Shown here piece after piece: positions 52,782 to 61,191 of a stretch of DNA of 64,000 bases. The stretch is taken from the NCBI GenBank assembly GCA_963559605.1, contig CAUWLL010000001.1:1-64000 (forward strand), read 5' to 3'. Under the pieces are notes generated by a model. That model did not search any database, was not told the DNA's origin, and was given only the letters and a program-made list of their open reading frames with translations. Origin of the DNA: Dorea_D sp963559605 (GTDB lineage: Bacteria; Bacillota; Clostridia; Lachnospirales; Lachnospiraceae). Each line of letters starts with the position of its first letter. Within the stretch, counting starts at the first letter, position 1. The translations under genes were made by a program, and so were the position numbers.

Positions 52782-52810
52782 TTGCAAAGTAAGGCAAATG
52801 AAAGTACAAT
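52782..52810 (+). promoter_or_regulatory. SigA-type promoter of the beta-helix gene
   Basis: TTGCAA (52782-52787), 17 bases, TACAAT (52805-52810), 37 bases before the start at 52848. Confidence 0.6.
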
Positions 52811-52847
52811 AAAATAAAAACAAATCATTTGCAGAGGAGAAAAAGTT

Positions 52848-54056
52848 ATGAAGAAAAACTTATGCAAAAAAATCATGGTACTCATAGCAATACTTACATT
52901 AGGCTTTGCACTTTCTTCCATCACAGGTTTCTGTGCCGAAGGCGGAAAGAAGATAATCGGAGCAAAAGACCGGGTCATCGGCGTTTATAATGAATCCGGT
53001 CAAATTGTGTTTAAGCCGGCAACCAAGGATTATAAAGGATATTCTTATGAGAAACTGAACGCCTTGGCTTTAACTCAGCTTTGCGAAGGGAATCAGAAAA
53101 AAACAATTGTGATCCCATCCGGTTCAACGGTAAAAATCAATTTTGCGATCAAAGTCGGAAATAACACGACCATCAACGCAAAAGGTGCAACGATCATCCA
53201 GACCGACTCCAAAAAAGGTATGATGGCAAACGATGTGGATGCGCTGAATTATAATTCCGTAAAAAATGTCACAATTAACGGCGGAACATGGAAGCATTCT
53301 ACAAGCAAAGGCTTAAAAGGAACCATGTTCAAATTTGCCCACGGACAGAACATTGTGTTTGACGGCTGTAAGATTACATGCAATTACAAAGGTCACTCTA
53401 TTGAGTTGATCGCTTGCAAAAATGCTACAGTAAAGAATTGCAATATCAAAGCTCTTGGCAGTGCAGGAAAAACGTGTCTGGAAGAGCAGGTTCAGATTGA
53501 TATTGCCACACCGAAAACTGCGCCGGGCATTGTTTCCTATGGCTCTAAGTATGTAAAAGGACAAACCTGTAATAATATCAAGGTCATCAACAATACCATT
53601 AAGGGTGCGAGAGGTGTTTGTGCAAACTACGCATCTACAGAGCCTAAGTATAAAAATAAATTTCATAAGAACATTACGATCATAGGCAATACGATCACAG
53701 GCGTGACCAGCGAGGCAGTAGCGCTTTTCAATACTACAAGTGCAAGTGTAAAAAACAATAAAATATATTCCAAAGGAAAGCGTACCGGAAGTGCGTATTC
53801 TATAGGTTTACATGTCGCTATGTTTGGGAAAGCTCCGAAATCAATCAAAAAAGCAAAGATAACAATCAGCAATAATACTATTAAAGGCGGCAGACAGGCA
53901 TTACAGGTATTTTCTCACACAAGTTCTAAGTATGGGAAGGTGTCTATTGCGAAAAATAAATTATATTGTAAAAAGGGAAAATCAAAGGCTTTGAATGCAA
54001 AAAAAGCATCTATTTCCAAAATTTCCAATAAAGGAAACAAAAAATATAAATGGTAA
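52848..54056 (+). CDS. secreted right-handed beta-helix protein
   Basis: The signal peptide K-K-I-M-V-L-I-A-I-L-T-L-G-F-A-L ends near G-F-C-A-E. The mature part has short repeats of the pectin-lyase fold, such as N-N-T-T-I-N-A-K-G-A, K-N-C-N-I-K-A-L-G, I-N-N-T-I-K-G-A, I-G-N-T-I-T-G-V and S-N-N-T-I-K-G-G. This fold often acts on or binds polysaccharides, but no catalytic residues can be picked out. Length 402. It ends with a very basic tail (K-K-A-S-I-S-K-I-S-N-K-G-N-K-K) and has no sorting signal. GAGGAGAAAA precedes the start. Confidence 0.85.
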   Translation: MKKNLCKKIMVLIAILTLGFALSSITGFCAEGGKKIIGAKDRVIGVYNESGQIVFKPATKDYKGYSYEKLNALALTQLCEGNQKKTIVIPSGSTVKINFAIKVGNNTTINAKGATIIQTDSKKGMMANDVDALNYNSVKNVTINGGTWKHSTSKGLKGTMFKFAHGQNIVFDGCKITCNYKGHSIELIACKNATVKNCNIKALGSAGKTCLEEQVQIDIATPKTAPGIVSYGSKYVKGQTCNNIKVINNTIKGARGVCANYASTEPKYKNKFHKNITIIGNTITGVTSEAVALFNTTSASVKNNKIYSKGKRTGSAYSIGLHVAMFGKAPKSIKKAKITISNNTIKGGRQALQVFSHTSSKYGKVSIAKNKLYCKKGKSKALNAKKASISKISNKGNKKYKW

Positions 54057-54063
54057 AAAACTC

Positions 54064-54092
54064 TTGCTTTTATATACATCTTATGCTAATAT
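54064..54092 (+). promoter_or_regulatory. SigA-type promoter of the rplU operon
   Basis: TTGCTT (54064-54069), 17 bases, TAATAT (54087-54092). The start site falls just before the L21 leader. Confidence 0.6.
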
Positions 54093-54097
54093 ATATG

Positions 54098-54175
54098 AGT
54101 ATGCCGCACAATGAGGTTAAAGTTCTGCCCGTATATAGGACAGACACCGTAGTTGGCGAGTAATGATAATAGGAG
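54098..54175 (+). ncRNA. ribosomal protein L21 leader (Firmicutes type)
   Basis: The leader contains GTTCTGCCCGTATATAGGAC and ACACCGTAGTTGGCGAG (54122-54160), which I recognise as the core of the L21 leader family that precedes rplU in Bacillota. It is thought to bind L21 to control the rplU-prp-rpmA transcript. The 5' boundary is approximate. Confidence 0.8.
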
Positions 54176-54182
54176 GTGCCAT

Positions 54183-54491
54183 ATGTACGCAATTATAGCA
54201 ACAGGTGGTAAACAGTACAAAGTAGCCGAAGGCGATATCATTAGAGTAGAAAAACTTGGTGTAGAGGCCGGAGAGACTTTTACATTTGACCAGGTGCTTG
54301 CAGTAAGTGACAATGGATTAAAAATCGGTAATCCGACAGTTGCAGGTGCAACAGTAGAAGCTTCTGTAGTTGAGAACGGTAAAGCAAAAAAAGTTATCGT
54401 TTACAAATACAAAAGAAAAACAGGTTACCATAAGAAAAATGGTCACAGACAGCAGTACACAGCAGTTAAGATTGAAAAAATCAACGCTTAA
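54183..54491 (+). CDS. rplU: 50S ribosomal protein L21
   Basis: The start is ATG 54183 (M-Y-A-I-I-A-T-G-G-K-Q-Y-K-V), with AGGAGGTG upstream; the 54153 frame start lies in the leader and is rejected. Later motifs are R-K-T-G-Y-H-K-K-N-G-H-R-Q. Length 102 is standard. It binds 23S rRNA in the large subunit. It heads the rplU-prp-rpmA group. Confidence 0.97.
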   Translation: MYAIIATGGKQYKVAEGDIIRVEKLGVEAGETFTFDQVLAVSDNGLKIGNPTVAGATVEASVVENGKAKKVIVYKYKRKTGYHKKNGHRQQYTAVKIEKINA

Positions 54492-54509
54492 TTATTTTGG
54501 AGAATATCC

Positions 54510-54842
54510 ATGTTTCATGTAACCATTTACGAAAATGAAAAAAAAGAATATATAGGATTTCAGACAATAGGACATGCCGGATATGCGCAAGCAGGTCAGG
54601 ATATTGTATGTGCTGCGGCATCTGCGCTGATCATCAACACAGTAAATGCCATTGAGAAATTTACGGATATGGAAGCTTCCCTTGTATCTGACGAAGAGGA
54701 AGGCTTTATCCAGTATGAACTCAAAAGCAGGCCGTCAAAGGAGTCGTCCCTTTTGCTGAAAACCATGGTTCTTGGATTGTCTGAAATGGCGCATGAGGAA
54801 GACTATGCAAAATATATTGATTTAACATTCGAGGAGGTGTAA
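54510..54842 (+). CDS. prp: ribosomal-processing cysteine protease Prp
   Basis: Prp removes the N-terminal extension of L27 in Bacillota. The catalytic residues are in G-H-A-G-Y-A and V-C-A-A-A-S-A-L, where histidine and cysteine act. Length 110. It lies between rplU and rpmA, as in most Bacillota. The neighbouring L27 has the matching cleavage signal L-N-L-Q-Y-F-A, so the pair is complete. Confidence 0.95.
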   Translation: MFHVTIYENEKKEYIGFQTIGHAGYAQAGQDIVCAAASALIINTVNAIEKFTDMEASLVSDEEEGFIQYELKSRPSKESSLLLKTMVLGLSEMAHEEDYAKYIDLTFEEV

Positions 54843-54847
54843 CAACC

Positions 54848-55132
54848 ATGATGAAATTAAACCTTCAGTATTTCGCTCATAAAAAAGGAGTAGGTTCTAC
54901 AAAGAACGGTCGTGATTCTGAGTCCAAGAGACTTGGTGCAAAGAGAGCTGACGGACAGTTCGTAAAAGCCGGCAACATCCTTTACAGACAGCGCGGAACA
55001 AAGATTCATCCGGGCGTGAATGTCGGACGCGGTGGTGACGATACATTATTCGCACTTGTTGACGGTGTTGTTCGATTTGAGAGAAAAGGAAGAGATAAGA
55101 AACAGGTTTCTATCTATCCGGTTGCTCAGTAA
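54848..55132 (+). CDS. rpmA: 50S ribosomal protein L27 with Prp-cleaved N-terminus
   Basis: The protein starts M-M-K-L-N-L-Q-Y-F-A-H-K-K-G; the residues up to F-A form the Prp-cleaved extension, and mature L27 begins with H-K-K-G, near the peptidyl-transferase centre. Signatures such as G-R-D-S-E-S-K-R-L-G and G-N-I-L-Y-R-Q-R-G-T are present. Length 94. GGAGG precedes ATG 54848. A terminator follows before obgE. Confidence 0.97.
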   Translation: MMKLNLQYFAHKKGVGSTKNGRDSESKRLGAKRADGQFVKAGNILYRQRGTKIHPGVNVGRGGDDTLFALVDGVVRFERKGRDKKQVSIYPVAQ

Positions 55133-55145
55133 TCAAGAATCTAAG

Positions 55146-55195
55146 AGAGTGTTGCGATGTAGCTGATTTCAGTTATAAGGCAGCACTCTTTTTTC
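55146..55195 (+). terminator. terminator between rpmA and obgE
   Basis: A 10-bp stem (AGAGTGTTGC at 55146-55155 with GCAGCACTCT at 55180-55189, one G-T pair), a 24-base loop and TTTTTT. obgE starts 22 bases later, so some readthrough is likely. Confidence 0.75.
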
Positions 55196-55216
55196 AAAAT
55201 TTAAAGGAGTATTTTT

Positions 55217-56500
55217 ATGTTCGCAGACAGAGCAAAGATATTTATCCGGTCAGGAAAAGGCGGCGACGGACATGTGAGCTTCCGTCGGGAGCTTTATGTT
55301 CCAAATGGCGGGCCGGACGGAGGAGACGGCGGCCGCGGAGGAGACGTTATTTTTGAGGTCGACAAAGGACTTAACACTCTTCAGGATTACAGACATCGCC
55401 AGAAATTCGCCGCAAAGGACGGAGAGCAGGGCGGTAAGAGACGCTGTCATGGAAAGGATGCCGAAGATATTGTTTTGAAAGTACCGGAAGGAACTGTAAT
55501 TAAAGAATTTGAATCCGGAAAAGTAATTGCGGATATGTCCGGTGAAAACCAAAGACAGGTGGTGTTAAAAGGCGGAAAAGGAGGTCTCGGAAACCAACAT
55601 TTCGCAACTTCCACTATGCAGATCCCAAAATATGCCCAGCCGGGACAGCCTTCACAGGAGCTTTGGGTGAGTCTTGAACTGAAAGTGATCGCTGATGTGG
55701 GACTGGTAGGATTTCCGAATGTCGGAAAATCTACGTTATTATCCCGCGTGACCAATGCCCAGCCGAAAATCGCCAATTATCACTTCACAACGCTGAATCC
55801 GAATCTGGGAGTTGTAGATCTTGAAGGTGCAAATGGTTTTGTGATCGCAGATATTCCCGGGCTTATTGAAGGGGCATCTGAAGGTGTAGGACTCGGACAT
55901 GAGTTTTTGCGCCATATCGAACGTACAAAAATGATGATCCATGTGGTAGACGCTGCCGGAAGTGAGGGCAGAGATCCCATCGATGACATTCATAAGATCA
56001 ACGCCGAACTGGAAGCGTACAATCCGGAAATTGCAAAACGTCCGCAGGTAATTGCCGCTAATAAGACAGATTTGATTTATGCGGAAGACGAAAATCCGGT
56101 AGATAAATTAAAAGCAGAATTTGAGCCAAAAGGGATCAAAGTATTTCCGATTTCCGGCGTTACTGGTGAAGGGATCAAAGAACTCTTGTATTATGTATCT
56201 GAAGAAATCAGTAAGTTAGACCACAAACCGATTGTATTTGAGCAGGAATATTTTCCGGAAGAGGAACTTCTTTATATTGATCTTCCTTATGCCGTGGAAA
56301 AAGAAGAGGATATGTATGTGGTGGAAGGTCCAAAGATCGAGAAAATGCTTGGATACACAAATCTTGATTCTGAAAAAGGCTTCGCTTTCTTCCAGAAATT
56401 CTTAAAAGACACCGGAATTTTGGATGAATTAGAAGCAAAAGGGATACAAGAAGGTGATACCGTCAAAATGTACGGCTTACAATTTGATTATTATAAATAA
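55217..56500 (+). CDS. obgE: GTPase Obg (CgtA)
   Basis: A ribosome-associated GTPase. The glycine-rich Obg domain opens with A-K-I-F-I-R-S-G-K-G-G-D-G; the G domain has G-F-P-N-V-G-K-S-T, the switch D-I-P-G-L-I-E-G-A and N-K-T-D; a C-terminal OCT domain of about 80 residues is present as in Bacillus. The length of 427 is normal. AAAGGAG precedes the start. It acts in 50S assembly and stress control. Confidence 0.97.
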   Translation: MFADRAKIFIRSGKGGDGHVSFRRELYVPNGGPDGGDGGRGGDVIFEVDKGLNTLQDYRHRQKFAAKDGEQGGKRRCHGKDAEDIVLKVPEGTVIKEFESGKVIADMSGENQRQVVLKGGKGGLGNQHFATSTMQIPKYAQPGQPSQELWVSLELKVIADVGLVGFPNVGKSTLLSRVTNAQPKIANYHFTTLNPNLGVVDLEGANGFVIADIPGLIEGASEGVGLGHEFLRHIERTKMMIHVVDAAGSEGRDPIDDIHKINAELEAYNPEIAKRPQVIAANKTDLIYAEDENPVDKLKAEFEPKGIKVFPISGVTGEGIKELLYYVSEEISKLDHKPIVFEQEYFPEEELLYIDLPYAVEKEEDMYVVEGPKIEKMLGYTNLDSEKGFAFFQKFLKDTGILDELEAKGIQEGDTVKMYGLQFDYYK

Positions 56501-56577
56501 TGCACAGAAAGAAAGTGCAAAGCGGATGCGAAGCAGCCGGATCCTGAAAGGGTAGTTGATAGAAAAAGGAGAAAACT

Positions 56578-56868
56578 ATGACAACAAAACAAAGAGCATA
56601 TTTAAAAAGTCTTGCCATGAAAATAGAACCTATTTTTCAGGTGGGAAAAAACAGTATGACTCCAGAACTTACCAAGGCAATTTCCGAAGCTCTGGATGCC
56701 AGAGAGTTGATCAAAATCAGTGTATTAAAAAATTGTGCCGACGATCCGAAGGATCTGGCGACAGTGCTGGCAGAAAGAACACGCTCTCAGGTAGTACAAG
56801 TTATCGGTAAAAAGATTGTCCTCTATAAAGAGGGAAAAGATCAGAAGAAAAAAATCGAACTTCCATAA
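56578..56868 (+). CDS. yhbY: YhbY-family RNA-binding protein
   Basis: A 96-residue CRS1-YhbY (CRM) domain protein: R-A-Y-L-K-S-L-A-M-K-I-E-P-I-F-Q-V-G-K, then A-L-D-A-R-E-L-I-K-I and G-K-K-I-V-L-Y-K. It is associated with ribosome assembly. AAAAGGAG precedes ATG 56578. It is followed closely by nadD. Confidence 0.93.
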   Translation: MTTKQRAYLKSLAMKIEPIFQVGKNSMTPELTKAISEALDARELIKISVLKNCADDPKDLATVLAERTRSQVVQVIGKKIVLYKEGKDQKKKIELP

Positions 56869-56880
56869 GAGGGATTCATT

Positions 56881-57489
56881 ATGAAAATAGGTATTATGGG
56901 AGGAACCTTTGATCCCATTCACAACGGACATCTGATGTTAGGGAAAACAGCTTATGAACAGTTCGGACTTCACGAAGTGTGGTTTATGCCAAACGGCAAT
57001 CCGCCCCACAAAAAACAGACGAGTATCGAATCAAACGCAGAACACCGCCTGAAAATGACAAGCATTGCCATTGAAAACATGGCGGGGTTTAAGGTACAGG
57101 ATTATGAGGCGAAGAGAGAAGGCGTATCCTGCTCCTGGGAGACAATGAAACATTTTAAGAAAGTATATCCAGAGGATGAATTTTTTTTCATTATCGGTGC
57201 AGATTCCTTGTTTGCAATTGAAACTTGGGTGCATCCGGAGCGTTTATTTCCAAATTGTGTCTTGCTTGCGGCGTATCGGGACGATATAGATACAGAAGAG
57301 GATATGAATCGGCAAATTGATTATATATGTAAAAAATATCATGCGGATATACGTATCCTCCCAAGTCCATTAATGAACGTTTCGTCCAGTGAACTACGAC
57401 GAAGGATTGAAAACGGTAAAAGCATTACTGGATTTGTTCCGAAAAAAGTGGAAAACTATATTATCGAGGAAGGATTATATGGAGCATAA
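56881..57489 (+). CDS. nadD: nicotinate-nucleotide adenylyltransferase NadD
   Basis: It makes deamido-NAD from nicotinate mononucleotide and ATP. The nucleotidyltransferase motif G-G-T-F-D-P-I-H-N-G-H is at residues 7-17, followed by P-N-G-N-P-P-H-K and the late S-S-S-E-L-R-R-R-I. Length 202 is typical. It overlaps the yqeK gene by 11 bases. Confidence 0.96.
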   Translation: MKIGIMGGTFDPIHNGHLMLGKTAYEQFGLHEVWFMPNGNPPHKKQTSIESNAEHRLKMTSIAIENMAGFKVQDYEAKREGVSCSWETMKHFKKVYPEDEFFFIIGADSLFAIETWVHPERLFPNCVLLAAYRDDIDTEEDMNRQIDYICKKYHADIRILPSPLMNVSSSELRRRIENGKSITGFVPKKVENYIIEEGLYGA

Positions 57490-58069
57490 ATTTCAGGAGC
57501 TACAAAAAAAACTGAAAAAAGAGTTGGACAGTGAAAGATATGCGCATACGCTTGGCGTGATGTATACAGCCGCATCCCTTGCCATGTGCCATGGCGCCGA
57601 CGTAGGAGAGGCAATGACTGCCGGACTGCTTCATGACTGTGCAAAAGGAATTCCAAATGAACAGAAAATCGAGAAGTGTAAGCAATACCATCTGGACATT
57701 TCCGATGTAGAATATGCAAATCCGGGACTGTTACATGCGAAACTCGGCGCTTTTCTTGCGGTACAAAAGTATCAGGTGGAGAGTGAGGATGTTATCCATG
57801 CGATTTCTGCTCACACAACCGGACGTCCGGGAATGTCACTTCTCGAAAAAATTATATACATTGCCGATTATATGGAGCCGGGAAGGGCAGAACTTCCCAA
57901 TATGAAAGAAGTAAGAAAACTGGCGTTTCATAATATCGATGAATGTTTGTACCGAATACTCAAAGATTCTTTGATATATCTTGCTTCTAAAAAACTGCCT
58001 ATTGATCCAATGACACAAAAAACCTATGAATATTATAAAGAAAAGTTAGGAAAACAGGAGGATTCGTAA
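57479..58069 (+). CDS. yqeK: YqeK-family HD-domain hydrolase
   Basis: ATG 57479 overlaps the nadD end and has GAGGAAGG upstream. The HD motif is L-L-H-D-C-A-K-G at about residues 45-52, with R-Y-A-H-T-L and later H-T-T-G-R-P-G-M and A-D-Y-M-E-P. YqeK proteins hydrolyse diadenosine tetraphosphate. Length 196. Its stop overlaps the rsfS start by one base. Confidence 0.93.
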   Translation: MEHKFQELQKKLKKELDSERYAHTLGVMYTAASLAMCHGADVGEAMTAGLLHDCAKGIPNEQKIEKCKQYHLDISDVEYANPGLLHAKLGAFLAVQKYQVESEDVIHAISAHTTGRPGMSLLEKIIYIADYMEPGRAELPNMKEVRKLAFHNIDECLYRILKDSLIYLASKKLPIDPMTQKTYEYYKEKLGKQEDS

Positions 58070-58407
58070 TGGAACAGAGAATGGATATGATACGTGTCGC
58101 ATACGATGCTCTTGCAGATAAAAAAGGGGAAGACATCAAAGTCATTGATATTTCCCAAATCTCTGTAATTGCAGATTGTTTTATCATCGCAACCGGAAAC
58201 AGTGACAGCCAGGTACAGGCGTTGGTAGATCATGTGGATGAAAAAATGCATAAAGCAGGATTCGCACTGAAACAGCAAGAGGGAAAAGGCGGAGCATGGG
58301 TCCTTATGGACTATGGCGACATCATTGTACATGTATTTGATAAAGAAGGACGCTCTTTTTATAATCTTGAAAGAGTATGGGCAGACGGAACAGAAATTAC
58401 AATGTAG
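58069..58407 (+). CDS. rsfS: ribosome silencing factor RsfS
   Basis: It binds L14 and blocks subunit joining under starvation. Motifs seen: D-I-S-Q-I-S-V-I-A-D-C-F-I-I-A-T-G-N-S, the W-V-L-M-D-Y-G-D-I-I-V-H-V-F segment and final R-V-W-A-D-G. Length 112. It is coupled to yqeK and closed by a strong terminator. Confidence 0.96.
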   Translation: MEQRMDMIRVAYDALADKKGEDIKVIDISQISVIADCFIIATGNSDSQVQALVDHVDEKMHKAGFALKQQEGKGGAWVLMDYGDIIVHVFDKEGRSFYNLERVWADGTEITM

Positions 58408-58451
58408 TTTCCGATGTCTCGATCTTTTATAGAAGTCTTTATAGAAGTTTT

Positions 58452-58499
58452 AAAATCTGTCGGCTGAATGGAAATTCAGGTCCGACAGATTTTTTATAT
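58452..58499. terminator. bidirectional terminator between rsfS and lexA
   Basis: A 12-bp perfect stem (58452-58463 with 58482-58493) with T on the plus side and A on the minus side, between convergent genes. Confidence 0.85.
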
Positions 58500-58522
58500 A
58501 TTGATTTTACTGTTTCGTAATC

Positions 58523-59140
58523 TTAGTGGAAGAAACGGAATACACCGATAACCTTACCGAGAATGACACAATCCGGCACGATAATTGGCTCCATCGTATC
58601 GTTTTCCGGCTGTAAACGAATAATCCCTTCTTCTTTATAGAAAGTTTTTACAGTAGCGCCGTCCTCCACAAGAGCCACGATCATTTCACCGTTACGTGCA
58701 ACCTTACGTTCTTCTACAAGCACATAATCACCGTCTAAAATTCCAGCGTTGATCATGCTTTCTCCTTTTACCTTTAACAGAAACGTCTGAGCATTTGGCA
58801 TGTATTCCATAGGAATAGGAAAGTACTCCTCAATATTCTGCTCGGCAAGCAGTGGCTCTCCGGCAGCTACACGACCTACAATCGGAACATTTACCATCTC
58901 TCTGCGTGTAAAGTTAAAGGAATCATCCAGGATCTCTATTGCACGAGGTTTTGTCGGGTCGCGTCGGATATATCCGTTCTTTTCTAATGTCTCTAAATGA
59001 GAATGGACAGAAGAAGTTGATTTCAAATGCACTGCCTCACAAATGTCACGGACTGCCGGTGGGAATCCACGCTCCAGAATCTGTGATTTAATATATTCTA
59101 ATATTTCTAATTGTTTTGCACTGATCTTTCCCTGCGCCAT
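58523..59140 (-). CDS. lexA: SOS repressor LexA
   Basis: The DNA-binding domain (S-A-K-Q-L-E-I-L-E-Y-I, P-P-A-V-R-D-I) is followed by the cleavage bond in V-A-A-G-E-P, the catalytic serine in V-K-G-E-S-M and the lysine in A-T-V-K-T-F. Length 205 is standard. It starts behind AAGGAGG. It represses itself, the YneA-like gene and the polymerase operon; LexA-type boxes lie in the shared upstream region. Confidence 0.97.
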   Translation of the reverse strand: MAQGKISAKQLEILEYIKSQILERGFPPAVRDICEAVHLKSTSSVHSHLETLEKNGYIRRDPTKPRAIEILDDSFNFTRREMVNVPIVGRVAAGEPLLAEQNIEEYFPIPMEYMPNAQTFLLKVKGESMINAGILDGDYVLVEERKVARNGEMIVALVEDGATVKTFYKEEGIIRLQPENDTMEPIIVPDCVILGKVIGVFRFFH

Positions 59141-59218
59141 CGTCTTCCTCCTTTAATAACAATAACAGTCGTTCATCTTAGTGATATATTAATATTAACA
59201 CAGCCCTTCGGAAAAAGC

Positions 59219-59324
59219 AAACAAATGTTTAGAAAATATGTTCGAATATTTTAATCGAAACTATTGACAAACATTTGTTTGTTATATATAATTTGATTAG
59301 AACAAAAGTTCGGAACAGATATTC
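59219..59324. promoter_or_regulatory. lexA/yneA control region with LexA-type boxes and SigA promoter
   Basis: A consensus promoter TTGACA (59264-59269), 17 bases, TATAAT (59287-59292) drives the YneA-like gene. LexA-type boxes: GAAC-AAAA-GTTC at 59300-59311 (perfect), CAAAC-ATTT-GTTTG at 59268-59281 (over the -35), AAAC-AAAT-GTTT at 59219-59230 (on the lexA side) and GAAC-AGAT-ATTC at 59313-59324 (imperfect). The arrangement would shut both genes tightly. Confidence 0.8.
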
Positions 59325-59402
59325 GGACAAATTATATGTTTGCCCTTATAAAGAACAGATAAAAAACAACGTTTAAAACGTTTTAATGGAGGGGGAGTTT
59401 TC

Positions 59403-59792
59403 ATGAATACACAGAATACACACAAATTATATGCAATCAGTAAAAGGAGAAGGCAAGCATATATGAGAAAGATTTCCATTGTATTATCTGTTCTTATATT
59501 TGCTGTAGGAGCTGGTATTTTGTTTGGAGATGATTCTGTATCTGCACAAGATAATCATGCAGGTATCTGTGTAACAAAGTCGAACACAGAAGATGCTTCT
59601 CTGCAAAAGCGTTATAAAAGCATTCAAATTGTATATGGTGATACTTTATGGGACATTGCCGGAAAGTACCGGACAGATGGATATTCTTCTACAAAGGAAT
59701 ATTTACAGGAGATCAAGGAAATTAACGGATTGTTGGAAGACGATATTCATGAAGGACAATATCTTACCATTCCGTACTACGAAATTTTATAA
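59403..59792 (+). CDS. YneA-like LysM membrane protein (SOS cell-division inhibitor)
   Basis: A 129-residue protein with one N-terminal membrane segment (K-I-S-I-V-L-S-V-L-I-F-A-V-G-A-G-I-L) and a C-terminal LysM motif (I-V-Y-G-D-T-L-W-D-I-A-G-K-Y, then G-Q-Y-L-T-I-P). The size, domain order and place divergent from lexA match YneA, which delays division during the SOS response in Bacillus. The sequence itself is poorly conserved in this family, so the name is by context. GGAGGGGGA precedes ATG 59403; ATG 59463 is a weaker alternative. Confidence 0.82.
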   Translation: MNTQNTHKLYAISKRRRQAYMRKISIVLSVLIFAVGAGILFGDDSVSAQDNHAGICVTKSNTEDASLQKRYKSIQIVYGDTLWDIAGKYRTDGYSSTKEYLQEIKEINGLLEDDIHEGQYLTIPYYEIL

Positions 59793-60130
59793 ATTACGAA
59801 GTTTTATATATTTTATATATTATGAAACTTTATATACTTTTTTATAAATACTGATATATAAGGATAATCCTATCTTATATATATTATACTCACCCATGGC
59901 AATGAACAGAGAGCATCGAACATATTTGACTGCAACCCCTGTGCGTTGCCTTTTTATTACAAAAAGCTGGAGTGGTTCTATTAAGAAACACTATTGATGT
60001 ACGAATTACTTTATCACATTCTCGATACATCTATACGACAAATACTGATTTTTCCAAAAGATATAGACGTAGAATGTGAAACGTGCTATACTGTTAAATA
60101 TATAAATATAAGTATATAAGGGGATTTATT
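59793..60130. other. AT-rich intergenic region with inverted repeats and promoter
   Basis: This 338-base gap holds no gene. A loose hairpin after the YneA-like gene (AAGTTT near 59799, AAACTT near 59825, then T-rich) may end transcription. An inverted repeat ATATATAAG/CTTATATAT with an 11-base centre spans 59854-59882. A small stem (GCAAC 59932-59936 with GTTGC 59945-59949) precedes a T-run. The promoter of the recombinase gene is at 60064-60092: TAGACG, 17 bases, TGC-TATACT (extended -10). Confidence 0.45.
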
Positions 60131-61189
60131 ATGGCTGATACAAAGACATATCATGAACAGAAACAGATTGACAATACCTTACGTCTGCGTGAGGTTTTAA
60201 AAACATTGCCACCATTTGCCAAAGATTATTTTCGGGCTATTGAACCACGTTCATCTGCACGTACAAGAATCAATTATGCATATGATATTCGCGTATTTTT
60301 TCATTTCTTAATGGAGAATAATCCTGTTTACAAAAACTATACAATAGATCAGTTTACTCCGGGCGATCTGGAACGTCTAGAGCCTGTGGATATTGAGGAA
60401 TATATGGAATATCTGAAAGTCTACGATCGTGAAGGTGAAAGGATCACCAACAGTGAAAAAGGTCTGGCACGAAAAATGTCTGCTCTTAGAAGTTTCTATC
60501 AATATTATTTTAAGCATCAGGTTATCGAAAGCAACCCGACACTGCTCGTAGATATGCCGAAACTTCATGAAAAAGCCATTGTACGTCTGGATGCCGATGA
60601 AGTCGCTTTATTATTGGATTTTGTAGAGTCTGCGGGAAGCGAATTAACTGGTCAGGCGCTCAACTATTATTTAAAAACGAAAGACCGCGATCTGGCAATC
60701 TTAACTTTACTTTTAGGTACCGGAATCCGTGTGTCTGAATGTGTCGGTCTGGATGTCAATGACGTAGATTTTAAAAACAACGGAATTACTGTTACCAGAA
60801 AAGGTGGAAACCAGATGGTTGTATATTTCGGAGACGAAGTTGCCGATGCCCTTCTAAACTATATAGAAGGAGACAGAAAAGCGATCACTCCCCTCTCCGG
60901 TTACGAAAATGCTCTGTTTTTATCCACGCAGAAAAAGCGGATGGGAATTCAGGCAATGGAAAATATGGTAAAGAAATATGCCCGTCAAGTGGCCCCTAAT
61001 AAGAAAATTACACCTCATAAGCTTCGAAGCACATACGGTACGTCCTTATATAAAGAAACCGGAGATATTTATCTTGTGGCAGACGTTCTGGGACACAAAG
61101 ACGTCAATACAACGAAAAAGCACTATGCTGCCATAGATGAAAACAGACGCCGACAAGCGGCGTCTGCGGTAAAACTAAGAGAAAGCTAA
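60131..61189 (+). CDS. XerS/XerC-family tyrosine recombinase
   Basis: A 352-residue recombinase with an N-terminal SAM-like core-binding domain and a catalytic domain. The active residues are the arginine in G-T-G-I-R-V-S-E, the lysine in V-T-R-K-G-G-N, H-K-L-R, the histidine in L-G-H-K-D and the tyrosine in K-H-Y-A. The length and the region around R-D-L-A-I-L-T-L-L-L resemble XerS, the single chromosome-dimer recombinase of some Bacillota. It could act at a dif-like site; symmetric repeats occur just upstream. It does not sit at an obvious mobile element. Confidence 0.85.
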   Translation: MADTKTYHEQKQIDNTLRLREVLKTLPPFAKDYFRAIEPRSSARTRINYAYDIRVFFHFLMENNPVYKNYTIDQFTPGDLERLEPVDIEEYMEYLKVYDREGERITNSEKGLARKMSALRSFYQYYFKHQVIESNPTLLVDMPKLHEKAIVRLDADEVALLLDFVESAGSELTGQALNYYLKTKDRDLAILTLLLGTGIRVSECVGLDVNDVDFKNNGITVTRKGGNQMVVYFGDEVADALLNYIEGDRKAITPLSGYENALFLSTQKKRMGIQAMENMVKKYARQVAPNKKITPHKLRSTYGTSLYKETGDIYLVADVLGHKDVNTTKKHYAAIDENRRRQAASAVKLRES

Positions 61190-61191
61190 GG

